64,000 nt of DNA, from positions 186,001 to 250,000 of the forward strand of contig NZ_LQOU01000010.1 of assembly GCF_002102155.1 (NCBI RefSeq), given 5' to 3'. The notes under the pieces were generated by a model. The model saw only the letters and a list, made by a program, of their open reading frames with translations. It was not told where the DNA came from and made no database searches. A program made the translations under genes and the position numbers. Of this stretch, positions 52,075-64,000 are shown in pieces. This DNA comes from Mycobacterium europaeum. Its GTDB lineage: Bacteria > Actinomycetota > Actinomycetes > Mycobacteriales > Mycobacteriaceae. The first letter of the stretch is position 1; the number at the start of each line of letters is the position of its first letter.

Positions 52075-53664
52075 ATGAGGACGACGAGGCCTGAAGAGAT
52101 CATCGGCGGCGGCGTGGGCTCGGCCCGCACCGCGGGCGCACGCATCGCCGATCTGGTCGAGGAGGCGGGGGGCCGGTCCCCGGACACCCCCGCGCTGGTC
52201 GTCACCGCCGATCGGGTGCCGGTCAGCTACCGCGACCTGCTCTGGCTCGCCGACGACCTGGCGGGGCAGCTGGCCCGGGCCGGGCTGCGCCCGGGCGACC
52301 GCGTCGCGCTGCGCTCCGGAAGCAACGCGGAGTTCGTCGTCGGGCTGCTGGCCGCTTCACGGGCCGACCTGGTCGCCGTCCCGCTGGATCCGGCGCTGCC
52401 GGTCGGCGAACAGCGCGCACGCAGCGAGGCCGTGGGCGCCAGGGCGGTCCTCATCGACGGCGCCGCACCGGGCGACGACGAGGGACAGCACCTGCCGTGG
52501 TGGCCACTCGCGGTGACGACCGGTGGTGGTGCCCCGACCGTCAGCCTGGACACGACCGCGGGCGCTGCGCAACAGTTTTCGACGCCGGAGGGCCTCCGCG
52601 AGGACGACGCCATGATCATGTTCACCGGCGGAACCACCGGGGTGCCGAAGATGGTCCCGTGGACCCGCGGCAACATCGCCGGCTCGGTGCACGCCATCAG
52701 CGCCGGATACGGGCTCGGCCCCCGGGACGCCACCGTGGCGGTGATGCCGCTCTACCACGGTCACGGGCTGCTGGCCGCGCTGCTGGCGACCCTGGTGTCC
52801 GGGGGCACGGTGCTGCTGCCGGCCCGCGGACGGTTCTCGGCGCACACCTTCTGGGACGACATCGACGCCGTCCGCGCCACCTGGTACACGGCGGTCCCGA
52901 CGATTCACCAGATCCTGTTGGAGCGGGCCAGGACCGACCAGCCGGGCAACGCCGCGTTGCGCTTCATCCGCAGTTGCAGCGCCCCGCTCACCGCGGAAAC
53001 CGCGCAGGCCCTGCAGGACACCTTCTCGGCCCCGGTGGTGTGCGCCTTCGGCATGACCGAGGCCACGCATCAGGTGGCGACGACCGAAATCGGCCACACC
53101 GAGAACCCCGCGGCCACACCCGGTCTCGTCGGTCGCTCGACCGGGCCGGAGATCCGGATCGTCGGGACCGACGGCCGGCCCGTGCCGCCCGGTGAGGTCG
53201 GCGAGGTGTGGCTGCACGGGCCCACCGTGGTCCGGGGCTACCTCGGCGAACCGGCGATCACCGCCGCCAATTTCACCGACGGGTGGCTGCGCACGGGCGA
53301 CCTGGGCACCCTGTCGGCGGCCGGTGAGCTGGTCATCCGCGGCCGGATCAAGGAACTCATCAACCGGGGCGGGGAGAAGATCTCGCCCGAACGCGTCGAG
53401 GGCGTGCTGGGCAGCCATCCCGACGTCCTGGAGGTCGCCGTCTTCGGGATGCCCGACACGCTGTACGGCGAGACGGTGGCCGCGGTGATCGTCCCCCGGG
53501 GATCCGTCGCGCCGACCCCGGACGAACTCGCGTCGTTCGCCCGCGACCGCCTGGCCCCCTTCGAGGTGCCGACCAGCTTCGAGCAGGCCGCGGAGCTGCC
53601 CCACACCGCCAAGGGCTCGCTGGACCGCCGCGCCGTCGCCCAGCGCTTCGGGGGCGGGGCCTGA
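52075..53664 (+). CDS. fadD7: acyl-CoA synthetase FadD7
   Basis: A 529-aa AMP-binding ligase: MFTGGTTGVPKMVPWT (ATP loop), AFGMTEATHQ (A5), LRTGDLG and RGRIKELINRGGEKISPERVE. The C-terminal LPHTAKGSLDRRAVAQ has a Lys at the catalytic position. Similar proteins are oxalyl-CoA synthetases of plants and yeast (AAE3/Pcs60 type), which would fit pairing with oxcA next door; this is inference. The ATG at 52075 follows AAGGGAG. Convergent with fusA2, three bases apart. Confidence 0.85.
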   Translation: MRTTRPEEIIGGGVGSARTAGARIADLVEEAGGRSPDTPALVVTADRVPVSYRDLLWLADDLAGQLARAGLRPGDRVALRSGSNAEFVVGLLAASRADLVAVPLDPALPVGEQRARSEAVGARAVLIDGAAPGDDEGQHLPWWPLAVTTGGGAPTVSLDTTAGAAQQFSTPEGLREDDAMIMFTGGTTGVPKMVPWTRGNIAGSVHAISAGYGLGPRDATVAVMPLYHGHGLLAALLATLVSGGTVLLPARGRFSAHTFWDDIDAVRATWYTAVPTIHQILLERARTDQPGNAALRFIRSCSAPLTAETAQALQDTFSAPVVCAFGMTEATHQVATTEIGHTENPAATPGLVGRSTGPEIRIVGTDGRPVPPGEVGEVWLHGPTVVRGYLGEPAITAANFTDGWLRTGDLGTLSAAGELVIRGRIKELINRGGEKISPERVEGVLGSHPDVLEVAVFGMPDTLYGETVAAVIVPRGSVAPTPDELASFARDRLAPFEVPTSFEQAAELPHTAKGSLDRRAVAQRFGGGA

Positions 53665-53667
53665 CGT

Positions 53668-55833
53668 TCAGCCGGTGGCCTTCACCCGGGTCGCCGCGGC
53701 CTCCGGCATGGGTTCGTAGCGGGCGAAGGTCCGGGTGAACGACGAGGCGCCGTGGGCCAGCGAGCGCAGGTCGATCGCGTAGCGCGTCAACTCCACCTGG
53801 GGCACCTCGGCCCTGACCAGCGTGCGCTCGCCCGCGGTCTCGGTACCGAGCACCCGGCCGCGGCGACCCGACAGGTCGCTCATCACCGCGCCCACGAAGT
53901 CGTCGGGCACCAGCACCGAGATCTCGTCGATGGGCTCGAGCAGGCTCACCTTCGTCGCCGCGGCCGCCTCGCGCAGCGCCAGGGCCCCGGCCATCTGGAA
54001 CGCGAAATCGGAGGAGTCGACGCTGTGCGCCTTGCCGTCGAGCAGCGTGACCCGGATGTCGACCACCGGGTAGCCGGCATGCACGCCCTTCTCCATCTGC
54101 GCGCGCACACCCTTCTCCACACTCGGGATGAACTGCCGGGGCACCGCCCCGCCGACCACCTTGTCGAGGAACTCGAATCCGGCGCCCTCCGGCAGCGGTT
54201 CCACCTCGATGTCGCACACCGCGTACTGGCCGTGCCCGCCGGATTGTTTGACGTGCCGGCCGTGGCCTTTCGCCTTGCCGCCGAAGGTCTCGCGCAGCGG
54301 GACCCGCAGCTCCACGGTGTCCACGGTGACGCCGTACCGGTTGGCCAGCGCGTCCAGGACGACACCGGCGTGTGCTTCCCCCATGCACCACAACACGATC
54401 TGGTGGGTCTCGGGGTTCTGCTCGATCCGCAGCGTCGGGTCCTCGGCGGCCAGCCGGCCCAGCCCCACCGACAGCTTGTCCTCGTCGGTCTTGGCGTGCG
54501 CCTGGATCGCGACCGGCAGCAGCGGCTCGGGCATCGTCCACGGTTTGAGCACGAGCGGCTCCGCCTTGTCCGAGAGCGTGTCGCCGGTCTCGGCGCGGCT
54601 CAGCTTGCCGATCGCGCAGATATCGCCGGCCACCACGGCCGCCGCGGGGCGCTGCTGCTTGCCGAGCGGAAACGACAGGGCGCCGACGCGTTCGTCTTCG
54701 TCGTGGTCGGGGTGCGTGCCGCCATGGGAATTGGAGCCGTTGACGGAGCCGAAGAACGACGCAAAATGGCCCGACACATGAACCGTCGTGTCGGGCCTGA
54801 TGGTCCCGGAGAACACCCGGACCAGGCTGAGCCTTCCGACGTAAGGGTCCGACGTCGTCTTCACCACCTCCGCGAGCAGGGGAGCGTCGGGATCGCAGGT
54901 CAGCGTCGCGTGGGGGGCGCCCTGCGGGGTGAACACCTCGGGGAGCGGGTGTTCCATCGGCGACGGGAACCCCCGGGTGGCGACCTCCAGCAACTCCAGG
55001 GTGCCGACACCGGTACTGCTGCACACCGGGATGACCGGGAAGAACGACGCCCGGGCCACGGCCCGCTCCAGGTCCTCGATGAGCGCCGCCTCGTCGATGG
55101 ACTCACCGCCGAGGTAGCGATCCATCAGCGACTCGTCCTCGGATTCCTCGATGATGCCCTCGATCAGGGTGCCGCGGGCTTCCTCGATCCGGGCGGCGTC
55201 GGACGGATCGGGTGGCTGGGCGGTTCGCCTGCCGCCGGCGTATTGGTAACGCGTCTGCGACAGCAGGCCGATCAGGCCTTCGCAGGCCGGCATGCCGGTC
55301 GGCAGGTAAAGCGGTAACACCTTGTCGCCGAAGGCGTTCTGCGCGGCCGCCAGGGCCTCGGCGTAGTTGGCGCGGGTGTGGTCGAGCTTGGTGATCACCA
55401 CGGCGCGGGGCATGCCGACCTGATCGCATTCCTGCCAGAGCGATTTGGTGGGTTCGTCGACGCCCTCGTTGGCCGCGATCACGAACAGCGCGCAGTCGGC
55501 GGCGCGCAGGCCGGCCCGCAACTCGCCGACGAAATCGGCGTACCCGGGGGTGTCGACCAGGTTGATCTTGACGCCGTCGTGCGCCAGCGAGGCGACGGCA
55601 ACACCGACGGAGCGCTGCTGGCGGATCTCGGCGTCGTCGTAGTCGCAGACCGTGCTGCCGTCGGTCACCGAGCCCGCCCGGGTCAGCACCCCTCCGGCGA
55701 CCAACAGCGCCTCGACCAGGGTGGTCTTGCCGCCACCCGAGGGACCGACCAGAACGACGTTGCGCACATCGCCGGGCCCCTTCGCGGTGGGAGCGGCCGC
55801 CGCGCCCTGGGACGCACTCGCCTTGTCCGCCAT
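53668..55833 (-). CDS. fusA2: elongation factor G-like protein FusA2
   Basis: A 721-aa translational GTPase like EF-G but divergent: G1 GPSGGGKTT (usual GxxxxGKS/T form is kept), G3 DTPGY, G4 TKLDH instead of NKMD, and domains II-V in normal order. The C-terminal domain ends FTRTFARYEPMPEAAATRVKATG. Actinobacteria carry this second gene in addition to the true fusA. The role is unknown; possibilities are ribosome recycling or stress translation. The signature G-domain DYxDAEIxRxxSVGVA in place of the EF-G MDxxxxERERGIT is typical of the group. It is well conserved in position. Confidence 0.9.
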   Translation of the reverse strand: MADKASASQGAAAAPTAKGPGDVRNVVLVGPSGGGKTTLVEALLVAGGVLTRAGSVTDGSTVCDYDDAEIRQQRSVGVAVASLAHDGVKINLVDTPGYADFVGELRAGLRAADCALFVIAANEGVDEPTKSLWQECDQVGMPRAVVITKLDHTRANYAEALAAAQNAFGDKVLPLYLPTGMPACEGLIGLLSQTRYQYAGGRRTAQPPDPSDAARIEEARGTLIEGIIEESEDESLMDRYLGGESIDEAALIEDLERAVARASFFPVIPVCSSTGVGTLELLEVATRGFPSPMEHPLPEVFTPQGAPHATLTCDPDAPLLAEVVKTTSDPYVGRLSLVRVFSGTIRPDTTVHVSGHFASFFGSVNGSNSHGGTHPDHDEDERVGALSFPLGKQQRPAAAVVAGDICAIGKLSRAETGDTLSDKAEPLVLKPWTMPEPLLPVAIQAHAKTDEDKLSVGLGRLAAEDPTLRIEQNPETHQIVLWCMGEAHAGVVLDALANRYGVTVDTVELRVPLRETFGGKAKGHGRHVKQSGGHGQYAVCDIEVEPLPEGAGFEFLDKVVGGAVPRQFIPSVEKGVRAQMEKGVHAGYPVVDIRVTLLDGKAHSVDSSDFAFQMAGALALREAAAATKVSLLEPIDEISVLVPDDFVGAVMSDLSGRRGRVLGTETAGERTLVRAEVPQVELTRYAIDLRSLAHGASSFTRTFARYEPMPEAAATRVKATG

Positions 55834-55998
55834 GACGTTCCTCCAGTTCTCCCCGGCCGCATCACCGGAGGGGCGCGCCCGGTGCGGTGTGTCCTAGCTC
55901 ACAGGGTCCGTAAGCAACTTTTCCCCCAACCGCGGCCCAACACAAGGCCACGGTCCGGCCACAATTGCGTCGGCCCGGCGCAATGGCGGGCGTTGCCG

Positions 55999-56415
55999 TC
56001 AGGCGTGCCAGCTGGACCAGCGGCGCACGGCGACGGCGATCACCGGTCCGTCCAGCGAAACGGATTGATACTGCGGGTATTTGGCCCGCAGGAGCCGGTA
56101 GGCGGACTCCATCGCCGGCCCCTCGGTGTGGACGGTGGCCGCGCCGTCGGCCCGTACCCACCACAGCCGCGTCCAGTCGTCGGCGTAGTGGTCGACGAGC
56201 AGGCTCACGTGGGGATCGTGCGCGATGTTCGCCAGCCGCCGCAGCCGCCGCGTCGTCTTGGGTTTCGCGTCGACGGCGGTGTACACCAGGTCGGGGGAGT
56301 CCCCGGCGACGGCGAACACCACCGGAACCAGGTGGGGCAGGCCGGCCGGGGTGATCGTGGCCAGCCGGGCCACCGGCGATTCAGCGAAGCTGGCCTTGGC
56401 GTCGAATCCGACCAC
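55999..56415 (-). CDS. PPOX-class F420-dependent oxidoreductase (TIGR03668-like)
   Basis: A 138-aa split-barrel flavin/F420-fold protein: [27 protein letters not shown] is the typical opening (residues 10-36), [17 protein letters not shown] the cofactor-loop region, and [17 protein letters not shown] the middle. Mycobacterial relatives bind F420 and reduce or oxidise small substrates; the M. tuberculosis homologue by position is Rv0121c. No partner gene is visible. Between it and pepA lies a 175-bp stretch with promoter-like AT-rich sequence around 56500-56525. Confidence 0.85.
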   Translation of the reverse strand: MVGFDAKASFAESPVARLATITPAGLPHLVPVVFAVAGDSPDLVYTAVDAKPKTTRRLRRLANIAHDPHVSLLVDHYADDWTRLWWVRADGAATVHTEGPAMESAYRLLRAKYPQYQSVSLDGPVIAVAVRRWSSWHA

Positions 56416-56590
56416 CGTGTCAGCCTAGGCGCCGGTCATCGGGGTGGACGGGAGGCCATCGTGGCTGATGAGAACCTTGCCACTGCCGTGAATAGCTACC
56501 TGCATTACGGTTATATACACACGATTGTGCCGCCCAGACCCCAAGGCCGGGACAGTTCGGTGTTTTCCGCGACGCAGGAAGGGTGACGGG

Positions 56591-57640
56591 ATGAGCAAAG
56601 CGCACCACCGCTCGGTGTGGTGGTCATGGTTGGTGAGCATGCTGGCCGTGGTCGGGTTGGGCCTCGGCTTGGGCATCGCACCGGCGGGCGCCTCGCCGAT
56701 CACCCGGCCGCAGGCGCCGGTCGATGCGGCGGCACTGGTCGGCCAGGTCGGGCCGCAGGTGGTCAACATCAACACCAAGTTCGGCTACAACAACGCGGTG
56801 GGCGCCGGGACCGGCATCGTGATCGACCCCAACGGCGTCGTGCTGACCAACAACCACGTCATCTCCGGCGCGACGGACATCAGCGCCTTCGACGTCGGCA
56901 ACGGCCAGACGTATGCCGTCGACGTGGTCGGTTATGACCGCACCCAGGACATCGCGGTGCTGCAACTGCGCGGCGCCGCCGGGCTCCCGACCGCGGCCAT
57001 CGGCGGCGGCGTCGCGGTGGGCCAGCCCGTCGTGGCGATGGGCAACGCCGGCGGCCAGGGCGGAACGCCCAGCGCCGTCGCGGGCAAGGTCATCGCGCTC
57101 AACCAGAGTGTCTCGGCGACCGACACCCTGACCGGCGCCAACGAGTCGCTCGGCGGCCTGATCCAGGCCGACACGCCGATCAGGCCCGGCGACTCGGGCG
57201 GACCGATGGTCAACGGCGACGGGCAGGTGGTCGGCGTGAACACCGCCGCCACCGACAACTACAAGATGTCGGGCGGGGGACAGGGCTTCGCCATCCCGAT
57301 CGGCCACGCGATGGGCGTGGCCGGGCAGATCAGGGCGGGCGCCGGCTCGAACACCGTGCACATCGGCCCGACCGCGTTCCTCGGCCTGGGCGTCACCGAC
57401 AGCAACGGCAACGGCGCGCGTGTCGAACGCGTGGTGACCGGCGGCCCCGCCGCGGGGGCCGGGATCTCGCCCGGTGACATCATCACCGGGGTCGACACCG
57501 TCCCGATCAACGGGGCCACGTCGATGACGGAGGTCCTCGTCCCGCACCACCCCGGCGACAACATCGCGGTGCACTACCGCTCCGCCGGCGGGGGCGACCG
57601 CACCACCAACGTGACGCTGGGCGACGGGCCGCCGGCCTGA
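56591..57640 (+). CDS. pepA: secreted trypsin-like serine protease PepA
   Basis: A 349-aa HtrA-like protease. Signal peptide at residues 1-35 ([20 protein letters not shown]), then a chymotrypsin-fold domain with the triad H89 (TNNHVIS), D120 (RTQDIAVL) and S202 (PGDSGGP), and one PDZ domain at ~255-345 ([27 protein letters not shown] in its core). M. tuberculosis PepA (Rv0125, Mtb32A) is 355 aa. The ATG at 56591 follows GGAAGGG. Its treS and mak neighbours have no known link to it. Confidence 0.95.
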   Translation: MSKAHHRSVWWSWLVSMLAVVGLGLGLGIAPAGASPITRPQAPVDAAALVGQVGPQVVNINTKFGYNNAVGAGTGIVIDPNGVVLTNNHVISGATDISAFDVGNGQTYAVDVVGYDRTQDIAVLQLRGAAGLPTAAIGGGVAVGQPVVAMGNAGGQGGTPSAVAGKVIALNQSVSATDTLTGANESLGGLIQADTPIRPGDSGGPMVNGDGQVVGVNTAATDNYKMSGGGQGFAIPIGHAMGVAGQIRAGAGSNTVHIGPTAFLGLGVTDSNGNGARVERVVTGGPAAGAGISPGDIITGVDTVPINGATSMTEVLVPHHPGDNIAVHYRSAGGGDRTTNVTLGDGPPA

Positions 57641-57761
57641 TACCCGCGCCGATGATGCGCGCTTGGTGGTCAATTCGGTTGGTGCCAAGCGAGTTTCGTC
57701 GCATGTCGGTGGGCGTGATTCCGAATGTCGCGCCTCGGGTACACGTGGCATCGTGGATTTG

Positions 57762-59534
<1,773 letters not shown>

Positions 59535-59580
59535 GCGCGCTGGCGACGATGCAGAGCGAAGTGATGGGGTGGGGGTACCG

Positions 59581-60930
59581 ATGACCGAGCCGGCCAAGCT
59601 GCCCTGGTCCGACTGGCTTCCACAACAACGGTGGTACGCCGGACGAAACCGGGAGCTCACCTCCGCGGAGGCGGCCGTCGTCGTCCCGTTCCGCGACGAC
59701 CTGGACCTGGTCCTGGTCGACGCCCAGTACGCCGACGGCTCGTCGGAGCGCTACCAGGTGATCGTGCGATGGGATGCCGGGCCGGTCTCCGAGTACAGCT
59801 CGGTGGCCACCATCGGCGCCGCCGGCGACCGCACCGGTTTCGACGGCCTGTACGACACGGACGCACCCCAGTTTCTGCTGTCGCTGATCGACTCGTCGGC
59901 CGTGCGTACCGCGTCGGGCACCGAGGTGAGGTTCGTCAAGGAGCCCGGCGTCGAGCTGCCCCTTCAGGCGTTGCCGCACGTGTCCGACGCCGAGCAGAGC
60001 AATACCAGCGTCATCTTCGACCGGGCCGCGATATTCAAGGCGTTTCGCCGCGTCAGCAGCGGCATCAACCCCGACGTCGAACTGAACCGGGTGCTGGGCC
60101 GCGCCGGCAACCCGCACGTGGCCCGGCTGCTGGGCACCTACGAGATGGCTGCCCCCGACGGCACGGCCGACGCGGCGTGGCCGCTCGGCATGGTGACCGA
60201 GTTCGCGTCCAACGCCGCCGAAGGGTGGGCGATGGCCACCGCCAGCGTGCGGGACCTGTTCGCGGAGGGCGACTTGTACGCCCACGAGGTCGGCGGCGAC
60301 TTCGCCGGCGAGTCCTGCCGGCTGGGCGAGGCCGTGGCCTCCGTGCACGCCACCCTGGCCGAGTCGCTCGGCACCGCGGAGTCGGCCTTCCCGGTCGACA
60401 CCGTGCTCGCGCGGCTGTCGTCGACCGTGGCGAAGGTGCCCGAGCTGCGGGAGTACGCGGCGACCATCGAGGAGCGGTTCTCCAAGCTGGCCGATCAGGC
60501 GATCACCGTCCAGCGGGTGCACGGCGACCTGCACCTCGGCCAGGTGCTGCGCACCCCCGAAAGCTGGCTGCTGATCGACTTCGAGGGCGAGCCGGGCCAG
60601 CCGCTCGATGAGCGCCGGGCACCGGATTCACCGCTGCGCGACGTGGCCGGCGTGCTGCGCTCGTTCGAATACGCCGCGTACGGACCACTGGTGGACCAGG
60701 CGGACGACAAGCAACTGGCCGCGCGCGCCCGCGAGTGGGTCGAGCGCAACCGGACCGCGTTCTGCGAGGGGTACGCCGCCGCGTCGGGGGTCGACCCGCG
60801 CGATTCGGCTGACGTGCTGGCCGCTTACGAACTGGACAAGGCCGTGTACGAGGCCGGCTATGAGGCGCGGCACCGGCCGCACTGGTTGGCGATTCCGTTG
60901 CGGTCCATCGCCCGGCTCACCGCCTCGTAG
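59581..60930 (+). CDS. mak: maltokinase Mak (Pep2)
   Basis: A 449-aa kinase of the aminoglycoside-phosphotransferase fold that makes maltose-1-phosphate with ATP for GlgE. Catalytic loop [10 protein letters not shown] and metal-binding LLIDFEGEP are both intact. The N-terminal cap domain ([20 protein letters not shown]) is typical of mycobacterial Mak (455 aa in M. tuberculosis). The ATG at 59581 is preferred; it lies 46 bp after treS. With TreS it forms the first steps of the GlgE alpha-glucan pathway. Confidence 0.95.
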   Translation: MTEPAKLPWSDWLPQQRWYAGRNRELTSAEAAVVVPFRDDLDLVLVDAQYADGSSERYQVIVRWDAGPVSEYSSVATIGAAGDRTGFDGLYDTDAPQFLLSLIDSSAVRTASGTEVRFVKEPGVELPLQALPHVSDAEQSNTSVIFDRAAIFKAFRRVSSGINPDVELNRVLGRAGNPHVARLLGTYEMAAPDGTADAAWPLGMVTEFASNAAEGWAMATASVRDLFAEGDLYAHEVGGDFAGESCRLGEAVASVHATLAESLGTAESAFPVDTVLARLSSTVAKVPELREYAATIEERFSKLADQAITVQRVHGDLHLGQVLRTPESWLLIDFEGEPGQPLDERRAPDSPLRDVAGVLRSFEYAAYGPLVDQADDKQLAARAREWVERNRTAFCEGYAAASGVDPRDSADVLAAYELDKAVYEAGYEARHRPHWLAIPLRSIARLTAS

Positions 60931-60956
60931 TCGCCGGGTAGGAAATCGCTATGCGT

Positions 60957-60971
60957 CGCCCTGCGAGGGCG
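60957..60971. terminator. stem-loop after mak
   Basis: CGCCCT, loop GCG, AGGGCG: a perfect 6-bp GC-rich stem 26 bp after the mak stop. No T run. Confidence 0.45.
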
Positions 60972-60979
60972 GCGGGCGT

Positions 60980-60994
60980 CTGACAGCATGTCAG
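60980..60994. promoter_or_regulatory. inverted repeat directly before the DUF1275 start codon
   Basis: CTGACA, GCA, TGTCAG: perfect 6-bp arms ending one base before the GTG at 60996. It lies over the expected ribosome-binding region and could block ribosome entry or be an operator. Confidence 0.35.
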
Positions 60995-60995
60995 C

Positions 60996-61712
60996 GTGGC
61001 AAGCGAAACCTTCAATAGCGAAGCGCGGTTGTCGTGGGTGCTGGCGGCGCTGGCCGGTGTGGTGGGCGCGATCTCCTTCACCCACTCCGCGGGCTACTTC
61101 GTGGTTTTCATCACCGGTAACGCCCAACGCGCCGTGCTCGGGTATTTCACCGGGGAAGGGTGGCTGGCCTTAAGTGCCGGGCTGCTCATTGCGGCGTTCG
61201 TCGCCGGGGTGGTCGTTGCGTCACTGTGCCGGCGCTTTTTCTGGGTGGACCATCCGCACGGCCCGACGGTGCTGACCACCTTCAGTTTGGCGGCCGCCAC
61301 CGTGATCGACGTCTTCGACGTGGGATGGGCGCAGAATCTCGTCGATTTCGCGCCGATGATGCTGCTGGCGTTTGGTACCGGGGCGTTGAACACCTCTTTT
61401 GTCAAGAACGGCGAGGTTTCGGTGCCGTTGAGCTATGTGACCGGCACGACCGTCAAGATGGGCCAGGGCATCGAGCGCCACATCGCTGGTGGCGGAAACG
61501 TCTCGGACTGGCTCGGTTACTTTCTGCTGTTGGCCAGCTTTATGGTGGGCGCGGCGGTGGGCGGCTTCATCAGCGTGGTCGTCAACGGGACCTGGATGCT
61601 GGTGATGGCCACGTCCGTATGTGCGGTGACGACCGGGTACACCTACTTCCACCAGGACCGGCGCGCCCTGTTGATGGAACGGAACGACAGAAAGCATCGG
61701 CAGCAGCGCTGA
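60996..61712 (+). CDS. DUF1275 (YoaK-like) membrane protein
   Basis: A 238-aa integral membrane protein with six predicted membrane segments: WVLAALAGVVGAISFTHSAGYFVVFITGN at the start (the FxTGN motif is typical of DUF1275), LLIAAFVAGVVVASL, the AFGTGALNTSFVKNG segment, and two more towards the end. Function unknown; members resemble small transporters. It occupies the position of the Rv0128 membrane protein of M. tuberculosis, but I cannot say that it is the same family. The start is GTG 60996 without a clear Shine-Dalgarno sequence. Its stop codon lies in the loop of the terminator shared with fbpC. Confidence 0.8.
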   Translation: MASETFNSEARLSWVLAALAGVVGAISFTHSAGYFVVFITGNAQRAVLGYFTGEGWLALSAGLLIAAFVAGVVVASLCRRFFWVDHPHGPTVLTTFSLAAATVIDVFDVGWAQNLVDFAPMMLLAFGTGALNTSFVKNGEVSVPLSYVTGTTVKMGQGIERHIAGGGNVSDWLGYFLLLASFMVGAAVGGFISVVVNGTWMLVMATSVCAVTTGYTYFHQDRRALLMERNDRKHRQQR

Positions 61713-61734
61713 CCGGTGCGCTGCTGCCGATGCT
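61693..61734. terminator. 17-bp perfect stem, bidirectional terminator
   Basis: AGCATCGGCAGCAGCGC (61693-61709) and its exact reverse complement (61718-61734) are joined by an 8-nt loop that contains the DUF1275 stop codon. The stem covers the last codons of DUF1275 and ends 13 bp before the fbpC stop, so it can serve both convergent genes. No T run is present. Confidence 0.8.
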
Positions 61735-61746
61735 GGTTCGGCGGGT

Positions 61747-62802
<1,056 letters not shown>

Positions 62803-63029
62803 CTACCCATCCCAACTTTCATCTGCCGCGTGCGGCGGTCGAATCCGTTCGCTGGGCAGTGAAACACGCGGAGACGACGGAAATCGCCTGTCGCGGCCGC
62901 AGGTTCAGATCGCGGTTGGCTAACGATTCGGAGTCGGCGAGCAATCGTCACGCTCGGGTCACGATCGGCTACCGAAACCGCGCGACGGGCTTCCCAATCG
63001 CCCGCGCGACGGCTATCGGCGCGCTGCGC

Positions 63030-63848
63030 CTAGGTGACGAGCCGGCGCAATAGCGTTGAGGCGGCCGCGATTCCGAGCACGGCGGCCACCGCCAGCACGA
63101 CGATGTCCATCGGGTTGAAGGGCGTGCCGATGAGCAGTCCGCGCAGGGCGTCGACCTGGTAACTGAGCGGGTTGACCCTGCTCAGCACGTGCAGCCAGGC
63201 GGGCATCACGTCCACCGGGTACAGCGCGTTGGAGGCGAAGAACAGCGGCATCGTGATCGCCTGGCCGATCCCCATCAGGCGATCGCGGCTGCGGACCAGC
63301 CCGGCCAGCGTCATCGACAGGCACGCGAAGAACCCGGCGCCGAGCATGACGACGGCCATCGCCGCCACGATCCGCAGCGGGTTGACCGTCAGCCCGACAT
63401 TCATCAGGTATGCCAACGCCATGACGCCGACGACCTGGGCGACCGAGCGCACACCGGCCGCGAACGCCTTGCCGGTGATCAGCGCCGATGCCGGCGCCGG
63501 TGTCACCATCAGCTTGGCCAATACGCCGGCGTCTCGGTCCCAAATGATCTGTATCCCATAGAAAATCGAGATGAACAGCGCCGACTGGGCGATGATCCCC
63601 GGCGCCAGGAAGGCCAGGTATGACACCGACCCGGTGTGGATGACTTGCAAGTGGCTGAAGGTCGTCCCGAAGATCAGCAGCCACAGCGCCGGCTGCACCA
63701 TCCGGGTGACCAGCTCGGTCCGGTCGTGTTGCAGCTTCTGCATCTCGACGATCGCGAACGCGCCGATCCGGCTGAACACGGCGCCGACCCGCTGCCATCC
63801 GCGCGGCGCGCGCACCAGGTTTCCCGGCATGACGTTGTCAACCGACAC
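63030..63848 (-). CDS. ABC-2 type transporter permease (DrrB-like)
   Basis: A 272-aa membrane protein with six segments: IGAFAIVEMQKLQHDRTELVTRMVQPALWLLIFG opens the first, and the family signature VSYLAFLAPGIIAQSALF follows. It resembles DrrB-type permeases that export lipids or drugs. A GTG at 63848 overlaps the end of the ATPase gene by 11 bases, arguing for coupled translation; an ATG at 63830 is the alternative. It takes the place next to fbpC that M. tuberculosis gives to other genes. Confidence 0.85.
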   Translation of the reverse strand: MSVDNVMPGNLVRAPRGWQRVGAVFSRIGAFAIVEMQKLQHDRTELVTRMVQPALWLLIFGTTFSHLQVIHTGSVSYLAFLAPGIIAQSALFISIFYGIQIIWDRDAGVLAKLMVTPAPASALITGKAFAAGVRSVAQVVGVMALAYLMNVGLTVNPLRIVAAMAVVMLGAGFFACLSMTLAGLVRSRDRLMGIGQAITMPLFFASNALYPVDVMPAWLHVLSRVNPLSYQVDALRGLLIGTPFNPMDIVVLAVAAVLGIAAASTLLRRLVT

Positions 63849-64000
63849 GGCGGGCAACCTTTCTGGCGGAACGGATTTCGTGAAACGAGCCCGCCGACTC
63901 GGACCCGGCCGGTTCGTCCTGCAGGCCGGAGGCGGCATAGTGGCGGAACACGTCCTCGAGGGTCGCCCGCGTCGACACGGTGGATTTCAGCTCGGCCGGT
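63838..64000 (-). CDS. ABC transporter ATP-binding protein, C-terminal fragment (cut by window edge)
   Basis: The minus-strand frame that is open to the right edge reads ELKSTVSTRATLEDVFRHYA and ends at a TGA (63838-63840). The TLEDVF motif is the C-terminal signature of DrrA/ABC-2 ATPases. It precedes the permease gene with an 11-base overlap, forming an exporter operon with it. The nucleotide-binding domain lies outside the window. Confidence 0.75.
   Translation of the reverse strand, partial: PAELKSTVSTRATLEDVFRHYAASGLQDEPAGSESAGSFHEIRSARKVARRVG

Overview
The window is high-GC actinobacterial DNA from a Mycobacterium. The right half carries, in order, homologues of ctpI, a rhomboid protease, an OatA-type acyltransferase, ldtA, oxyS, oxcA, fadD7, fusA2, pepA, treS, mak and fbpC. 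From memory this is the gene order of the M. tuberculosis Rv0107c-Rv0129c block. The many SDR, acyl-CoA ligase, SRPBCC and MpaB-like genes, and the DrrAB-like transporter after fbpC instead of the M. tuberculosis neighbour, point to a non-tuberculous species. I cannot name the species.

Layout. 0-9.7 kb: lipid and secondary-metabolism genes (partial MmgE/PrpD, DUF2127 membrane protein, SDRs, two methyltransferases, CGNR regulator, SRPBCC proteins, hydrolase-adenylate cyclase fusion, TetR with divergent MpaB oxygenase). 9.9-12.4 kb: a LuxE/LuxC-like (EhpF/EhpG-like) adenylating enzyme plus acyl reductase. 12.4-25.7 kb: cutinase, SDR-FadD pair, giant P-type ATPase ctpI, SigG-like ECF sigma factor facing an SDR-DUF899 operon, NTF2-like protein, rhomboid-SRPBCC operon. 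25.7-38.0 kb: a compact catabolic island, with SMP-30 lactonase/GntR/acyl-CoA ligase/SDR leftward and SDR/Rieske oxygenase/LLM flavoenzyme/Baeyer-Villiger monooxygenase/SDR/CoA-transferase rightward. It sits between the rhomboid gene and the acyltransferase gene that are near neighbours in M. tuberculosis. 38.2-41 kb: acyltransferase and O-methyltransferase.

40.98-43.5 kb is the most striking locus. A sigma-A-like promoter leads into an M-box (Mg2+) riboswitch whose variable arm holds two perfect 47-bp repeats. Next come a 24-codon Pro/Asp-containing upstream ORF, a hairpin over a Shine-Dalgarno sequence, a 69-aa protein and, coupled by a GTGA overlap, an NRAMP-related transporter lacking the transition-metal Met. 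Together this looks like a Mg2+-uptake operon with several layers of leader control.

43.5-48.2 kb: quinone oxidoreductase and carboxylic acid reductase (car), with a perfect CRP-type site upstream of car. 48.2-62.8 kb: the conserved block of L,D-transpeptidase, LysR regulator, ThDP enzyme, FadD7, EF-G-like FusA2, F420-type PPOX protein, secreted protease PepA, trehalose synthase and maltokinase (the GlgE route to alpha-glucan), a DUF1275 membrane protein and antigen 85C. The window ends in a DrrAB-like ABC exporter whose ATPase is cut by the edge. I see no rRNA, tRNA, CRISPR array or transposase gene.
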